Shown here in pieces: positions 39,405-47,955 of a DNA stretch of 60,143 bases. A program made the translations under genes and the position numbers. The stretch covers positions 1 through 60,143 of the forward strand of contig NZ_SLZR01000018.1 in the NCBI RefSeq assembly GCF_004341165.1, given 5' to 3'. Below the pieces are notes generated by a model. That model was not told where the DNA came from and did no database searches. It worked only from the letters and a program-made list of their open reading frames with translations. Position 1 is the stretch's first letter. Every line of letters starts with the position of its first letter. The DNA comes from Reinekea marinisedimentorum (lineage in GTDB: Bacteria; Pseudomonadota; Gammaproteobacteria; Pseudomonadales; Natronospirillaceae).

Positions 39405-41636
39405 TCAGTCCGCTTCCATGGGGTTGCCCGGCATCGGCCGTACCGGAACCGGTTGCCATTTCTGCAGCCGGTGACTGTGCAGTAGCAGTGCCAGGCTGAT
39501 GGCCACAGCCAGAACGCCGGCGGGTACCGGGCTGATATAGCCGAGTGCGGCCAGTGGAATGGCGATGCTGTTGTAGCTAACAGAGATCAGCACGTTTCTG
39601 CGAATGACCCTGTGCGTCCTGCGGGCGATCTGAATGGCCTCATAAACCAGGCTGATATCCTGACGCATCAGGTTGATTCCGCCTCGGCCAATGGCGGCAT
39701 TTTCTTTGCGGCCCAGCACGATGCTGGCACCGGCAGACTCCAGCAGTTCATCGCTGTCGCGCAGACCATTGCCGATAAAGACGTTCTTGCTGTCGGCACT
39801 GACCGCATCATCGCTGAGGTTGTTTTCGACATTACGGATGCCCAATGAACTGGCAATGGCCTTGCTGGCTCCGGTTAGTCCGCTCTTAAACAGCGAAAAC
39901 TCAAAGCCCTGCTGACGCAGCGTATCAATGGTTTCGTGGGCCATATCGCGAATGCGGTCTTTCAGGTCGAAGCGCGCAATAATGCTGCCGTTGGCGACGA
40001 CCCACAGCCGGCCCTGATCCGGCTCGGAATTGCGAAGGTGAACAGGCTTGATGGGAATGTTTTGATCAATCAGCAGATCATCGCTGCCGATAATAAAGCT
40101 GACGCTGTTGCGTCTGGCGAGCGTACCCATTGCGCCCTGATTCACCCAATTGAAGTCGAGCTTTATCGGTTCCACCTTGTTCAGATAGGCCAGCGCCGCT
40201 TCCGCAATGGGGTGCCTGCTCTGTTGCATCACCTTTTTGGCTGCCGCCTGCCACTGCTCGTTTTTAGTCCACTGCTCCAGCTTAACTACCTGATGCTGGC
40301 CGGTGGTCAGTGTGCCGGAATTGCTGAACACCAGCTTGTCAGCTTTGGCTAACCCCTGCAGCTGGCGAAGGTTACGGAACAGCACCCCACGCTGAACGCC
40401 AAGGTTACTGGCAATCACAAAGGCGTAGGGGGCGGCAATGCTCAAAGCGCACGGGCAGGCGATCAGCAGCACCGCCATCACCGCTGTCAGTGCCGTCTGT
40501 ACATCTGCCACATACCCGTGGTAGCCATAGCTGGCTGCTGCGGCAACGGTGACCAGCAGCATGTAGATCAGCGATGTCTTATCGAATTGCTTCTGTGTTT
40601 TCGGGTGGTGAGCCTGAGCGTCTATCAGGTAGCGGGTGGTCTGGTGCAACTGAAAATCTTCGGCGCGCTTGGTCACCCGAATGCGCAGCCCATCGTTCAG
40701 GTTTCGGCTGCCGGCCAGTACATAGTCGCTGTGCTGTTTTGGCGTGGCACCCTGCAGGCCGGTGAGCAGGCTTTCATCGACACTGCTGACCCCGGCAACA
40801 ACATAGCCGTCGGCCGCAATCAGCTCGCCGGCGTGTGCCTCAATCTCGTCACCGGGGTTCAACCGGTTCACGGCGATGGTGATCAGTTTATCTTCCAGCC
40901 ACTTATGAGCCACCGGCACGGTCAGGTTCAGTAATGGCTCCAGCTTACTGGCCGCGTGATACATCGCCTGATGCTTGGTCCATTTGCTGAACAGTGCCAG
41001 GGTGATCATCAGCGTGTTGATGTGGAAGTAGAGTTCATCGCTGCCGGTAACCAGCCACAGGTACAGGCTGTAGAAGTAAGCCAGGCTGGTGGCCAGTGCG
41101 GTGGTGAGGTCGATATTGGCGTGGCCGGTGGTCACCGACCAGAGTGCGCCGCGGTAAAGCCGGGCACCCAGATAAAACTGGCAGATAGTGGCGAGCAGGC
41201 ACAGTGTTTCAACAGGTATCTGGATATCGACAGTCAGCCAGTTCAGCACCAGAGGCAGCCAGCACAGCACCGAGAGCACAGCCGAAAGCACGAGTTTTCT
41301 GCTGCGGCGTTGCTGAATCGAACTCTTCTTGTTGAAGCTGTCTTCAGTGGCCACCGGTGCGCCAATTTTGTTCAGTGCTGCTTCAATCTCTTTTTGCGTC
41401 AGTACGGCCGCGTCGTAGTGCAGATGCAGCTGCGATGTCGCCAGGTTGACATAGGCACTGGCCGTGCCGGCAAGGCCAAGCATGGCTTTTTCAATACGGG
41501 CAGCACTGGCTGAGCAATCGACCAGCTCCAGGCGCAGGGTGGCCTGTTGATAAGTGCTTTTTTTCGCTTCTGTGGCGCCACCGGCACCAGTAGGTTCACT
41601 GATGGCTGCCAGTCCTTCTGAATTCGTGTGAGTCAT
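39405..41636 (-). CDS. Degenerate P1B-type (CcoI/FixI-like) ATPase, probable pseudoenzyme
   Basis: 743 residues from ATG 41636 (a TTG 11 codons earlier is less likely). An HMA-like N-terminal domain lacks the CxxC pair (LVDCSASAARIE). About eight membrane segments are present, with the metal site ACPCALS intact (Cys394-Pro-Cys396). Every catalytic motif is altered. DKTGT is SNSGT, so the phosphorylated Asp is Ser438 (codon 40323-40325). TGE is TGL (Leu294). The TGD motif reads SGL. GDGxND is GNGLRD (Asn623). The nucleotide-domain HP (SRHPIAEA) remains. The frame is intact over 2.2 kb. ATP-driven transport is not expected. A role as metal-binding scaffold, regulator or passive path is inference. 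No cco genes are adjacent. Confidence 0.85.
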   Translation of the reverse strand: MTHTNSEGLAAISEPTGAGGATEAKKSTYQQATLRLELVDCSASAARIEKAMLGLAGTASAYVNLATSQLHLHYDAAVLTQKEIEAALNKIGAPVATEDSFNKKSSIQQRRSRKLVLSAVLSVLCWLPLVLNWLTVDIQIPVETLCLLATICQFYLGARLYRGALWSVTTGHANIDLTTALATSLAYFYSLYLWLVTGSDELYFHINTLMITLALFSKWTKHQAMYHAASKLEPLLNLTVPVAHKWLEDKLITIAVNRLNPGDEIEAHAGELIAADGYVVAGVSSVDESLLTGLQGATPKQHSDYVLAGSRNLNDGLRIRVTKRAEDFQLHQTTRYLIDAQAHHPKTQKQFDKTSLIYMLLVTVAAAASYGYHGYVADVQTALTAVMAVLLIACPCALSIAAPYAFVIASNLGVQRGVLFRNLRQLQGLAKADKLVFSNSGTLTTGQHQVVKLEQWTKNEQWQAAAKKVMQQSRHPIAEAALAYLNKVEPIKLDFNWVNQGAMGTLARRNSVSFIIGSDDLLIDQNIPIKPVHLRNSEPDQGRLWVVANGSIIARFDLKDRIRDMAHETIDTLRQQGFEFSLFKSGLTGASKAIASSLGIRNVENNLSDDAVSADSKNVFIGNGLRDSDELLESAGASIVLGRKENAAIGRGGINLMRQDISLVYEAIQIARRTHRVIRRNVLISVSYNSIAIPLAALGYISPVPAGVLAVAISLALLLHSHRLQKWQPVPVRPMPGNPMEAD

Positions 41637-41834
41637 TTTACTGCCTGTGGCTCTGACGATTTGCTTCAACTACGAGGGCTGTGATGGGGCATTCTGCCGT
41701 TTAGAGCCGGTTTAGAGTCAATACCCCTTTGGGATGTGCGGCAATTTTAACAGGACGAAAGGTCAAGAAAGTGTAAGCTCGCCAACATGGTCAGTTGCTA
41801 CTAGGCTATAGCAAAAGGGCATCGGGAATCGTTA

Positions 41835-42044
41835 ATGGCCCCAACTGCAAAATCGTTTAAAGCCTATGGTCGCGCCTACGCCGGGTATGTCATGGTGAAA
41901 TGGCTGACGATCAGCATCAGCTTTTTTCTGCTGTCGCGCTTCGAAGGTTTTACTCTGCTGTGGATGCTCTGGTGGCCCATGTTTGGCGCGCCGGTGCTGA
42001 TCAGTATTAACGTCTTTCTTCTGCGCCGAAAACGCCTGTTGTAA
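41835..42044 (+). CDS. Small membrane protein, unknown
   Basis: 69 residues with two predicted membrane segments (about 19-36 and 40-62) and a basic C-terminus (RRKRLL). The start ATG follows TCGGGAATCGTTA, a moderate ribosome site. It is divergent from the ATPase pseudoenzyme and shares its upstream region. No family was recognised. Confidence 0.55.
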   Translation: MAPTAKSFKAYGRAYAGYVMVKWLTISISFFLLSRFEGFTLLWMLWWPMFGAPVLISINVFLLRRKRLL

Positions 42045-42139
42045 GCCGGCCGCTTCGCGTTAAATCTTCCTCAGTACTTTTCACTTCCGTCTTCGCAGAG
42101 TATTTTGAGCAGCGTTTTTCTTAATAAGGAGCAGGCTGA

Positions 42140-42634
42140 ATGAAGCACTGTATGGAATGCGGCAGCAAACTGGAACTGAAACCACTCCGCGATGAAGGGC
42201 TGATCCCTTACTGTTCATCGTGCCAGGCGTTTCGTTTTCCGGTATTTAATACCGCCGTCAGCATGGTGGTGTTAAATGAAAGTGCAGATAAGATTCTGCT
42301 GATCCAACAGTATAATATTGAGGGCTTCATTCTGGTCGCCGGCTATGTCAGCAAGGGTGAAAGCGCCGAGCAAACGGTAGCGCGTGAGCTGAAGGAAGAA
42401 ACCGGGCTCGATGTGATCGACATGCAGTTCAATAAAAGCGAATACTTTGAAAAGAGTAACACCCTGATGCTGAATTTTGCCTGCCGGGTGAGCAACGATG
42501 AGCGCATGCAAACCAACCACGAAATCGATCACGCCCAGTGGTTCAGCATTGAACAGGCGCGGGAAAACATCCGCCCCGGCAGCTTGGCGCAGCGTTTTCT
42601 GGAAGGCTGGTACGCCAACACCCGTCTGCGCTGA
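42140..42634 (+). CDS. NUDIX hydrolase with N-terminal zinc ribbon
   Basis: 164 residues. A zinc ribbon at about 4-33 (CMECG...YCSSC) is followed by a NUDIX domain with the box GYVSKGE-x7-RELKEETGL (about residues 70-92), all Mg2+-binding glutamates present. This layout recalls NADH pyrophosphatases (NudC type) but the protein is shorter. It would cleave a nucleoside diphosphate linked to another group; the substrate cannot be told. AAGGAG precedes the ATG. Confidence 0.87.
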   Translation: MKHCMECGSKLELKPLRDEGLIPYCSSCQAFRFPVFNTAVSMVVLNESADKILLIQQYNIEGFILVAGYVSKGESAEQTVARELKEETGLDVIDMQFNKSEYFEKSNTLMLNFACRVSNDERMQTNHEIDHAQWFSIEQARENIRPGSLAQRFLEGWYANTRLR

Positions 42635-42660
42635 CGGCATTCTTTGAGTTGCCATCGCGG

Positions 42661-43635
42661 TTATTCCTGCTGAACGTCACTCTTACGCTGTTGAATCAGC
42701 GGCTTCTTGCAGTGCGGGCACTGGCGCAGCTTGGCCTGATACTTCTTCAGGTACTCGTGGGTCAGTTCTTCCACATCATCGTACGTTAAACCCAGCCGTT
42801 CGCGCAGCTCATCCAGATGCAGCTGCTCGGTATGGGTAATGACGCCGTCACCGAAAACCTGCTCCAGCTGATCCTCATAGCGTGAGCGGCGGCGGTGAAT
42901 CTGGTCGGCAAAGCCGGAAGCCAGAATACCGGCGGGCAGGGCGATCATGCCCATACCGATAATGGTGATAATGCCACCAAAAATCTTCCCCATCGGCGTG
43001 ACCGGCACGGCATCGCCATAGCCGACGGTGGTCAGCGTCGCCATTGCCCACCACATGGCATCAGGAATGCTGCCAAAGGTTTCCGGTTGAATGTCGTGCT
43101 CAATCAGGTAGATACCGCTGGACGCCAGCACCAGCAGCGTCATCAGCACAACAAAGGAGGCCAGAAAGGCGTTGGCCTCTTCTTTGAACACACTCAGCAC
43201 CAGGTTCATGGCACCGGAATAGCGGGTGAGCTTGAACACGCGCAGCAGGCGCACAACCCGCAGGAAACGCAAGTCGAGCACGAAGAAGAAGCTTAGGTAG
43301 AACGGCGCAATGGCCAGCAGATCGATCACCGCCAGCGGTGTCATCATGTACTTCAGCCGGGCCTTGGTGGGGGAGTCGTTATGGTAGCCGGCCAGTTCCA
43401 CGCTCGACCACACCCGCAACAGGTACTCCACAGTAAACACCGCCACGGAAAAGACATCAAACCAGTGCAGCTGTGAGCGGTACTGTTGTTGAAAACTGGG
43501 CACCGATTCCAGAATAATGGCGGCCACGTTCAGGCAAATCAGGCTGATCAGTATAATATCGACAATACGGCTGAGGCGGTGTTTGCCATCCACACTCAGA
43601 ATGCGGGCAATGGTTTTACGACGAGTGTTTGTCAC
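42661..43635 (-). CDS. Voltage-gated-type potassium channel
   Basis: 324 residues with six membrane segments in the Kv layout. S4 carries spaced arginines (LRFLRVVRLLRVFKL, about 122-136). The pore helix and filter are MATLTTVGYGDAVP (about 198-211), followed by S6. The C-terminal soluble region ends in a CPHCKK knuckle (about 308-313), an unusual addition that may bind metal. GTG start (43635). It is convergent with the NUDIX gene. Confidence 0.9.
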   Translation of the reverse strand: MTNTRRKTIARILSVDGKHRLSRIVDIILISLICLNVAAIILESVPSFQQQYRSQLHWFDVFSVAVFTVEYLLRVWSSVELAGYHNDSPTKARLKYMMTPLAVIDLLAIAPFYLSFFFVLDLRFLRVVRLLRVFKLTRYSGAMNLVLSVFKEEANAFLASFVVLMTLLVLASSGIYLIEHDIQPETFGSIPDAMWWAMATLTTVGYGDAVPVTPMGKIFGGIITIIGMGMIALPAGILASGFADQIHRRRSRYEDQLEQVFGDGVITHTEQLHLDELRERLGLTYDDVEELTHEYLKKYQAKLRQCPHCKKPLIQQRKSDVQQE

Positions 43636-43702
43636 GTGCCAGGTCTCTTTTATTGTTGTATTTCAGCACTTAGGGCGGCAGCGGGTCGTTACCGCCTAAA
43701 AA

Positions 43703-45172
43703 CTAAAGCGCTTCTTTTAATGCCTTCACCAGCGTTTTCACAACCTCGACACGGGCGTACTTTTTATCCTGCGCCGGAATGATGGTCCACGGCGCTTTCT
43801 TACTGCTGGTTTTTTCCAGCATGTCATGAATGGCTTCACGGTACTGCGGCCATTTTTCGCGGTTGCGGTAATCTTCGTCGGTAATCTTATGCATCTTGTG
43901 CGGTGTAATCTCGCGCGCTTTGAAGCGCGCCATCTGCTCATCCTGATCGATGTGCAGCCAGAACTTCACCACGATGATGCCGTGTATGGTCAGCTGTTCT
44001 TCAAAGTCGTTGATTTCATCGTAGGCACGCATCCATTGCTCTGGTGTTGCCAGTTCCTCCACGCGCTCTACCAGCACCCGGCCATACCAGCTGCGGTCGA
44101 AGATGGTCATCATGCCGTTAGCCGGAATGTGCCGCCAGAAGCGCCATAAATAGTGGTGTGCGTATTCTTCATCGGTCGGCTTGGCGACCGGAACAATGCG
44201 GTAAATGCCGGCGTCGATGGCCGAGGCCACCCGGCGGATGGCGCCGCCTTTACCGGCCGCATCAACCCCCTCGAACACACAGACGACGGCCTGACCCTGC
44301 TCATGGGCCTGATCCATCAGCTGGTGCAGCTGCTCACGGTATTTTTTCAGTGAGCTGTCGTATTCCTCTTTATTGATCTCCGGGCTGAGATCGATGCTGT
44401 CGAGCAGGTTCGGGTCGGCCGGTGGCGGGGCCTCGTACTCTTCCGCTGCCGCAACCGCAACCGGCGCCCGTGCCAGCCACTTCTGCATGGCCTGCAGAAT
44501 CGTCTGGCCAGCATGAATGTTCCGGCTGGTGGGGTCTTCACCGCTGATCACATGCCAGGGGGTGTCTTTGCTATGGGTTTCACACAGGACGTGATCGATG
44601 GTTTCGATGGCCTTATCAAAGTTCTTCAGGGCCAGCTCGTCTTTGGGGTCAAAAAAGCTGGTATCGCGAATCTCATCCACGCGTTCCTGGTGGGCGTCCT
44701 TGGACAGGTGCAGCCATATCTTCACCACCAGAGCGCCATCATCGTGCAGGCTTTTCTCAAACTGCCGAATGTAGGCCAGTCGTCGCTTCAGCTTTTTGCC
44801 GGAGATATCGTCATTCAGGTACTGCACAACCGAGGTGCTGGTCCAGGCACGCATGTAAATGCCGATGTGGCCGCCGGCAGGAATATCCCGCCAGTAGCGC
44901 CAGAAGAACGGCTTCTGCTCATCGAGCTTTTCGGCCGGGCCATAGGCGTTCACGCGGATAAAGCGCGGGTCCAGCCAGCCCATCAGGGTGTTGATGGTTT
45001 CGTGGCGTCCGGCACGGTCGTCGCCGGCTATCACGAGAATGACCGGTTTATCCTGCTTGGCAACCTGAAACTGCAATTGCAGCAACTGCAGCCGCAACCC
45101 CTTGATGAGGGCCTTGGCGGTATCTTTTTCGTACACCGGCATATCTTTGTAGAGCTGTAATAACTTGGTCAT
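43703..45172 (-). CDS. pap: Two-domain PPK2 kinase (polyphosphate:AMP phosphotransferase type)
   Basis: 489 residues made of two PPK2 domains. The C-terminal domain (about 255-489) has a Walker A GVDAAGKGGAIRR and Walker B-like IFDRSWYGRVLVERVE. The N-terminal domain (about 5-225) keeps the fold but has GDDRAGRHETI in place of the Walker A, so it is probably inactive. Class II two-domain PPK2 enzymes phosphorylate AMP to ADP with polyphosphate. The start ATG follows GGAGAATG. It is monocistronic. Confidence 0.9.
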   Translation of the reverse strand: MTKLLQLYKDMPVYEKDTAKALIKGLRLQLLQLQFQVAKQDKPVILVIAGDDRAGRHETINTLMGWLDPRFIRVNAYGPAEKLDEQKPFFWRYWRDIPAGGHIGIYMRAWTSTSVVQYLNDDISGKKLKRRLAYIRQFEKSLHDDGALVVKIWLHLSKDAHQERVDEIRDTSFFDPKDELALKNFDKAIETIDHVLCETHSKDTPWHVISGEDPTSRNIHAGQTILQAMQKWLARAPVAVAAAEEYEAPPPADPNLLDSIDLSPEINKEEYDSSLKKYREQLHQLMDQAHEQGQAVVCVFEGVDAAGKGGAIRRVASAIDAGIYRIVPVAKPTDEEYAHHYLWRFWRHIPANGMMTIFDRSWYGRVLVERVEELATPEQWMRAYDEINDFEEQLTIHGIIVVKFWLHIDQDEQMARFKAREITPHKMHKITDEDYRNREKWPQYREAIHDMLEKTSSKKAPWTIIPAQDKKYARVEVVKTLVKALKEAL

Positions 45173-45376
45173 TCCATTCTCCGCCGCGGGTCGGTTGCGC
45201 TCTGGCTTTCCATAACCTTAGCAAAAAAGTGAGCCGGCATCGCAGCACCGACGTAAGTACCAGAGCGTGAAACACCCTGTTCAGGGGGCTTTAAAGGTAG
45301 CTAAAAAATAACCTATTGATTTATTGAGAACAGTTCTTAAATTCAAAGCAGCGATGATTGCTGAAGGGAGCAACGG

Positions 45377-46201
45377 GTGATGAAACTTAAACAAATGTTG
45401 GCCGCAGGGTTGCTGGGGTTGTCGGCACTGGCCGGTGCCTCGCCGTTTATGGAACTGGTGGATACGCACATTCACTACAGTCACGATGCCTGGGAACGTA
45501 CACCGCCGCCGGAGGCCATTCGCTTGCTGCGCCTGGCCGGTTTACAGAAGGCCTTTGTTTCCAGCTCCAGCGATCAGGGCACGCAAATGCTCTACGCCGA
45601 AGCGCCGGATCTGATCGTGCCGGTACTGCGCCCGTACCGCAAGCGCGGTGAAATCAGCACCTGGTTCCGCGATGAAACGGTCATCCCCATGCTCGAAGAC
45701 CTGCTGGAAAAGAACACCTACGCTGGCATCGGCGAGTTTCACATCTATGGTGATGACGCCAACATGCCGGTCATTCGCCGGGTGGTGGAGCTGGCGCAGC
45801 AATACCACTGCTTCCTGCACTTGCATGGCGATGCTGAAGCGGTCGAAAACGTCTTTAAGCAAGACCCGAACGCCACCATCCTGTGGGCGCACTCCGGTTT
45901 TGAAGGCCCGGCGGTGGTATCACAAATGCTGGCACGCTTCCCGAACCTGAAGGCCGATCTCGCCTTCCGTAACGACCATGCCTTTCAAGGCAAGGTGGAT
46001 GCCCAGTGGCGCGAGCTGTTCCTGAAATACCCGGATCGGATCATGGTCGGCACCGATACTTTCGCACCGGAGCGCTGGCACTACATTATGGATCACGCCG
46101 ACTGGACGCGTGAATGGCTGAAGGATTTACCCGAATCTGTGGCGCAGAAGATCGGCTATCAGAACGGCTTGGATTTAGCCGCGTGGGCGCTGAATAAATG
46201 A
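45377..46201 (+). CDS. Secreted amidohydrolase-family protein
   Basis: 274 residues with a signal peptide (about 1-21, ending ALAGAS). TIM-barrel amidohydrolase ligands appear in order: VDTHIHYS (HxH), GEFHIYG, FLHLHGDA, WAHSGFEG and the Asp in MVGTDTFAP. These would bind one or two metals in the periplasm. It is the first of three genes joined by 4-bp ATGA overlaps with a YtkA-like protein and a di-haem peroxidase, so the three probably work together. The substrate is unknown. Confidence 0.8.
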   Translation: MMKLKQMLAAGLLGLSALAGASPFMELVDTHIHYSHDAWERTPPPEAIRLLRLAGLQKAFVSSSSDQGTQMLYAEAPDLIVPVLRPYRKRGEISTWFRDETVIPMLEDLLEKNTYAGIGEFHIYGDDANMPVIRRVVELAQQYHCFLHLHGDAEAVENVFKQDPNATILWAHSGFEGPAVVSQMLARFPNLKADLAFRNDHAFQGKVDAQWRELFLKYPDRIMVGTDTFAPERWHYIMDHADWTREWLKDLPESVAQKIGYQNGLDLAAWALNK

Positions 46202-46596
46202 CGATCAAGCGCTTACTGCTGCCACTGTTCAGCCTGACCCTGGCCGGTCAGGCCTTGGCCGACTGCCAGCTCAGTGGCGATTACAGCGGCCATGCGCAGA
46301 GCCTGAGTGTCGGCTTTTCAACCCTGCCTGCGCCGGTGGCCATCGGCGAAGCCTTCTCCCTGATGCTGACCGCCTGCCATGACGACGGCACGCCCTTTAC
46401 CGGCCAGATTACCGCCTCGGCGGTAATGCCCGCGCATCAGCACGGCATGAACTATCAGCCCACGGTGCAGCGCCTTGCGCCGGGGCACTACCGGCTGGAT
46501 GGTTATCTGTTCCATATGCCGGGCGACTGGCAGTTTCAGTTCCGCATGGCATCCGGCGGCCGCTATGAAACGGTCACCGTTGATTACCCGCAATGA
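46198..46596 (+). CDS. Small periplasmic YtkA-like protein with MPxHxHGM motif
   Basis: 132 residues with a signal peptide (about 1-21, QALA). The mature part is an all-beta, FixH/YtkA-like domain with VMPAHQHGMNYQP and GYLFHMPGDWQFQF. The His/Met-rich MPAHQHGM loop resembles metal-binding, possibly copper, sites. It overlaps both neighbours by ATGA. The function is inferred only from motif and context. Confidence 0.7.
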   Translation: MTIKRLLLPLFSLTLAGQALADCQLSGDYSGHAQSLSVGFSTLPAPVAIGEAFSLMLTACHDDGTPFTGQITASAVMPAHQHGMNYQPTVQRLAPGHYRLDGYLFHMPGDWQFQFRMASGGRYETVTVDYPQ

Positions 46597-47756
46597 TGCG
46601 CCTGCTGATCAGCCTGTTGTTCACTTGTGGCCTGGCCGCTGCCAGCGACTGGAGCGCCACCGAGCGGGCCTTTGTTCAATCGCTCGGGCCCTGGCCGCAA
46701 GCCGCAGTGGCCGATGCCAGCAACCGCTTATCCGGTGACGTTCGCGCCATCGAGCTGGGCCGGCAGCTGTTTTTCGACCGCCGGCTCTCTGCTAATAACG
46801 CCCTGGCCTGCGCAGACTGTCACCGGCCGGATGCACAGTTTGCCGATGGCATTGCGCTCAACCGCGGCTTTGGCGCTCTTGCGCGTCATACGCCGGCGTT
46901 GCTTAACCTCAGCCAGCGCTACTGGTTTGGCTGGGGGGGCGAAAACGACAACCTGTGGGCGCAGTCGATGCGGCCCATCCTCACCCCGGAAGAAATGAAT
47001 GCCAGCCTGACGCAGGTGTCAGAAACCCTGCGCCAGGACGATGCCTTCGCCTGCCGCTTTCAGGCCACGACCGGGCTTGCGCTGCAAACGCTGGATGAAC
47101 AGACGCAGCTGGTTTGGATAGGCAAGCTGTTGGCCGCCTATCAGGAGACCATCGTCACCGGGCGAACCGCCTTTGATACCTTTCGTGATCAGCTGCTTCA
47201 GGGCCAGCCGCTAACGGCGTTGAATGCCTCTGAACAGGCCGGTCTGAAGCTGTTCATCGGCGAAGGCCGCTGCGTGTTCTGTCATTCCGGTGCCGGTTTT
47301 AGCAATGGCGAGTTCGGCGATATCGGCGTCAGCTTCTTTACCGCCAGCGGTGTCGATAAGGGCCGCTATGCCGGTATTCAGTCGGTGACCCGCTCGCCTT
47401 TCAACCGGCTGGGCGCGTTCAGTGATTCCATCGCCAGTGGCAGCCGTACGCAGCATATTCAGCTGCTGCACCGTAACTGGGGCGAGTTCCGCGTCCCGTC
47501 ATTGCGTAATGTGGCCGATACCGCGCCCTACATGCACAACGGCAGCGTTGAAACGCTGGCCGAGGTCGTCGATTTTTATTCAGAGCTGGATGAAGAACGG
47601 CTGCATACCGACGGCGAGAAAATACTGCGGCCACTGCATCTTTCTGCACCGGAAAAACAAAATCTGATCGCCTTTCTGCAAAGTCTGTCGGCACCGGTCA
47701 GCGCGGCCACTGACCAGCCTGACCTGTTTCAGAACTGCCCACAGGCCGCCGGTTGA
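46593..47756 (+). CDS. Di-haem cytochrome c peroxidase / MauG family protein
   Basis: 387 residues with a signal peptide (about 1-17). Two c-type haem sites are present, CADCH (about residues 74-78) and CVFCH (about 227-231), with the family phrases LGRQLFFDRRLSANN and RVPSLRNVADTAPYMHNGS. It either reduces H2O2 or, like MauG/MbnH, oxidises a partner protein. Coupling to the small MPAHQHGM protein makes that protein a candidate partner. It is the last gene of the three-gene operon. Confidence 0.88.
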   Translation: MMRLLISLLFTCGLAAASDWSATERAFVQSLGPWPQAAVADASNRLSGDVRAIELGRQLFFDRRLSANNALACADCHRPDAQFADGIALNRGFGALARHTPALLNLSQRYWFGWGGENDNLWAQSMRPILTPEEMNASLTQVSETLRQDDAFACRFQATTGLALQTLDEQTQLVWIGKLLAAYQETIVTGRTAFDTFRDQLLQGQPLTALNASEQAGLKLFIGEGRCVFCHSGAGFSNGEFGDIGVSFFTASGVDKGRYAGIQSVTRSPFNRLGAFSDSIASGSRTQHIQLLHRNWGEFRVPSLRNVADTAPYMHNGSVETLAEVVDFYSELDEERLHTDGEKILRPLHLSAPEKQNLIAFLQSLSAPVSAATDQPDLFQNCPQAAG

Positions 47757-47955
47757 AGCAACAGTTTCAGCCTTATGTTTTAACTTTGTGATGAACTGAT
47801 GGAGGCGGTTTAATTCGTGAACTGGCGGCGTCCAAACACCGCCATTTGGACGCTAAATACCTGTTGTTTACTTAATCTGCGCCGGTGTCGAACTGCACGT
47901 GAGCCTCACGGCTGCTGTCTTGCAACGACTACCTTCAAACAACAGGAGAAATCAA

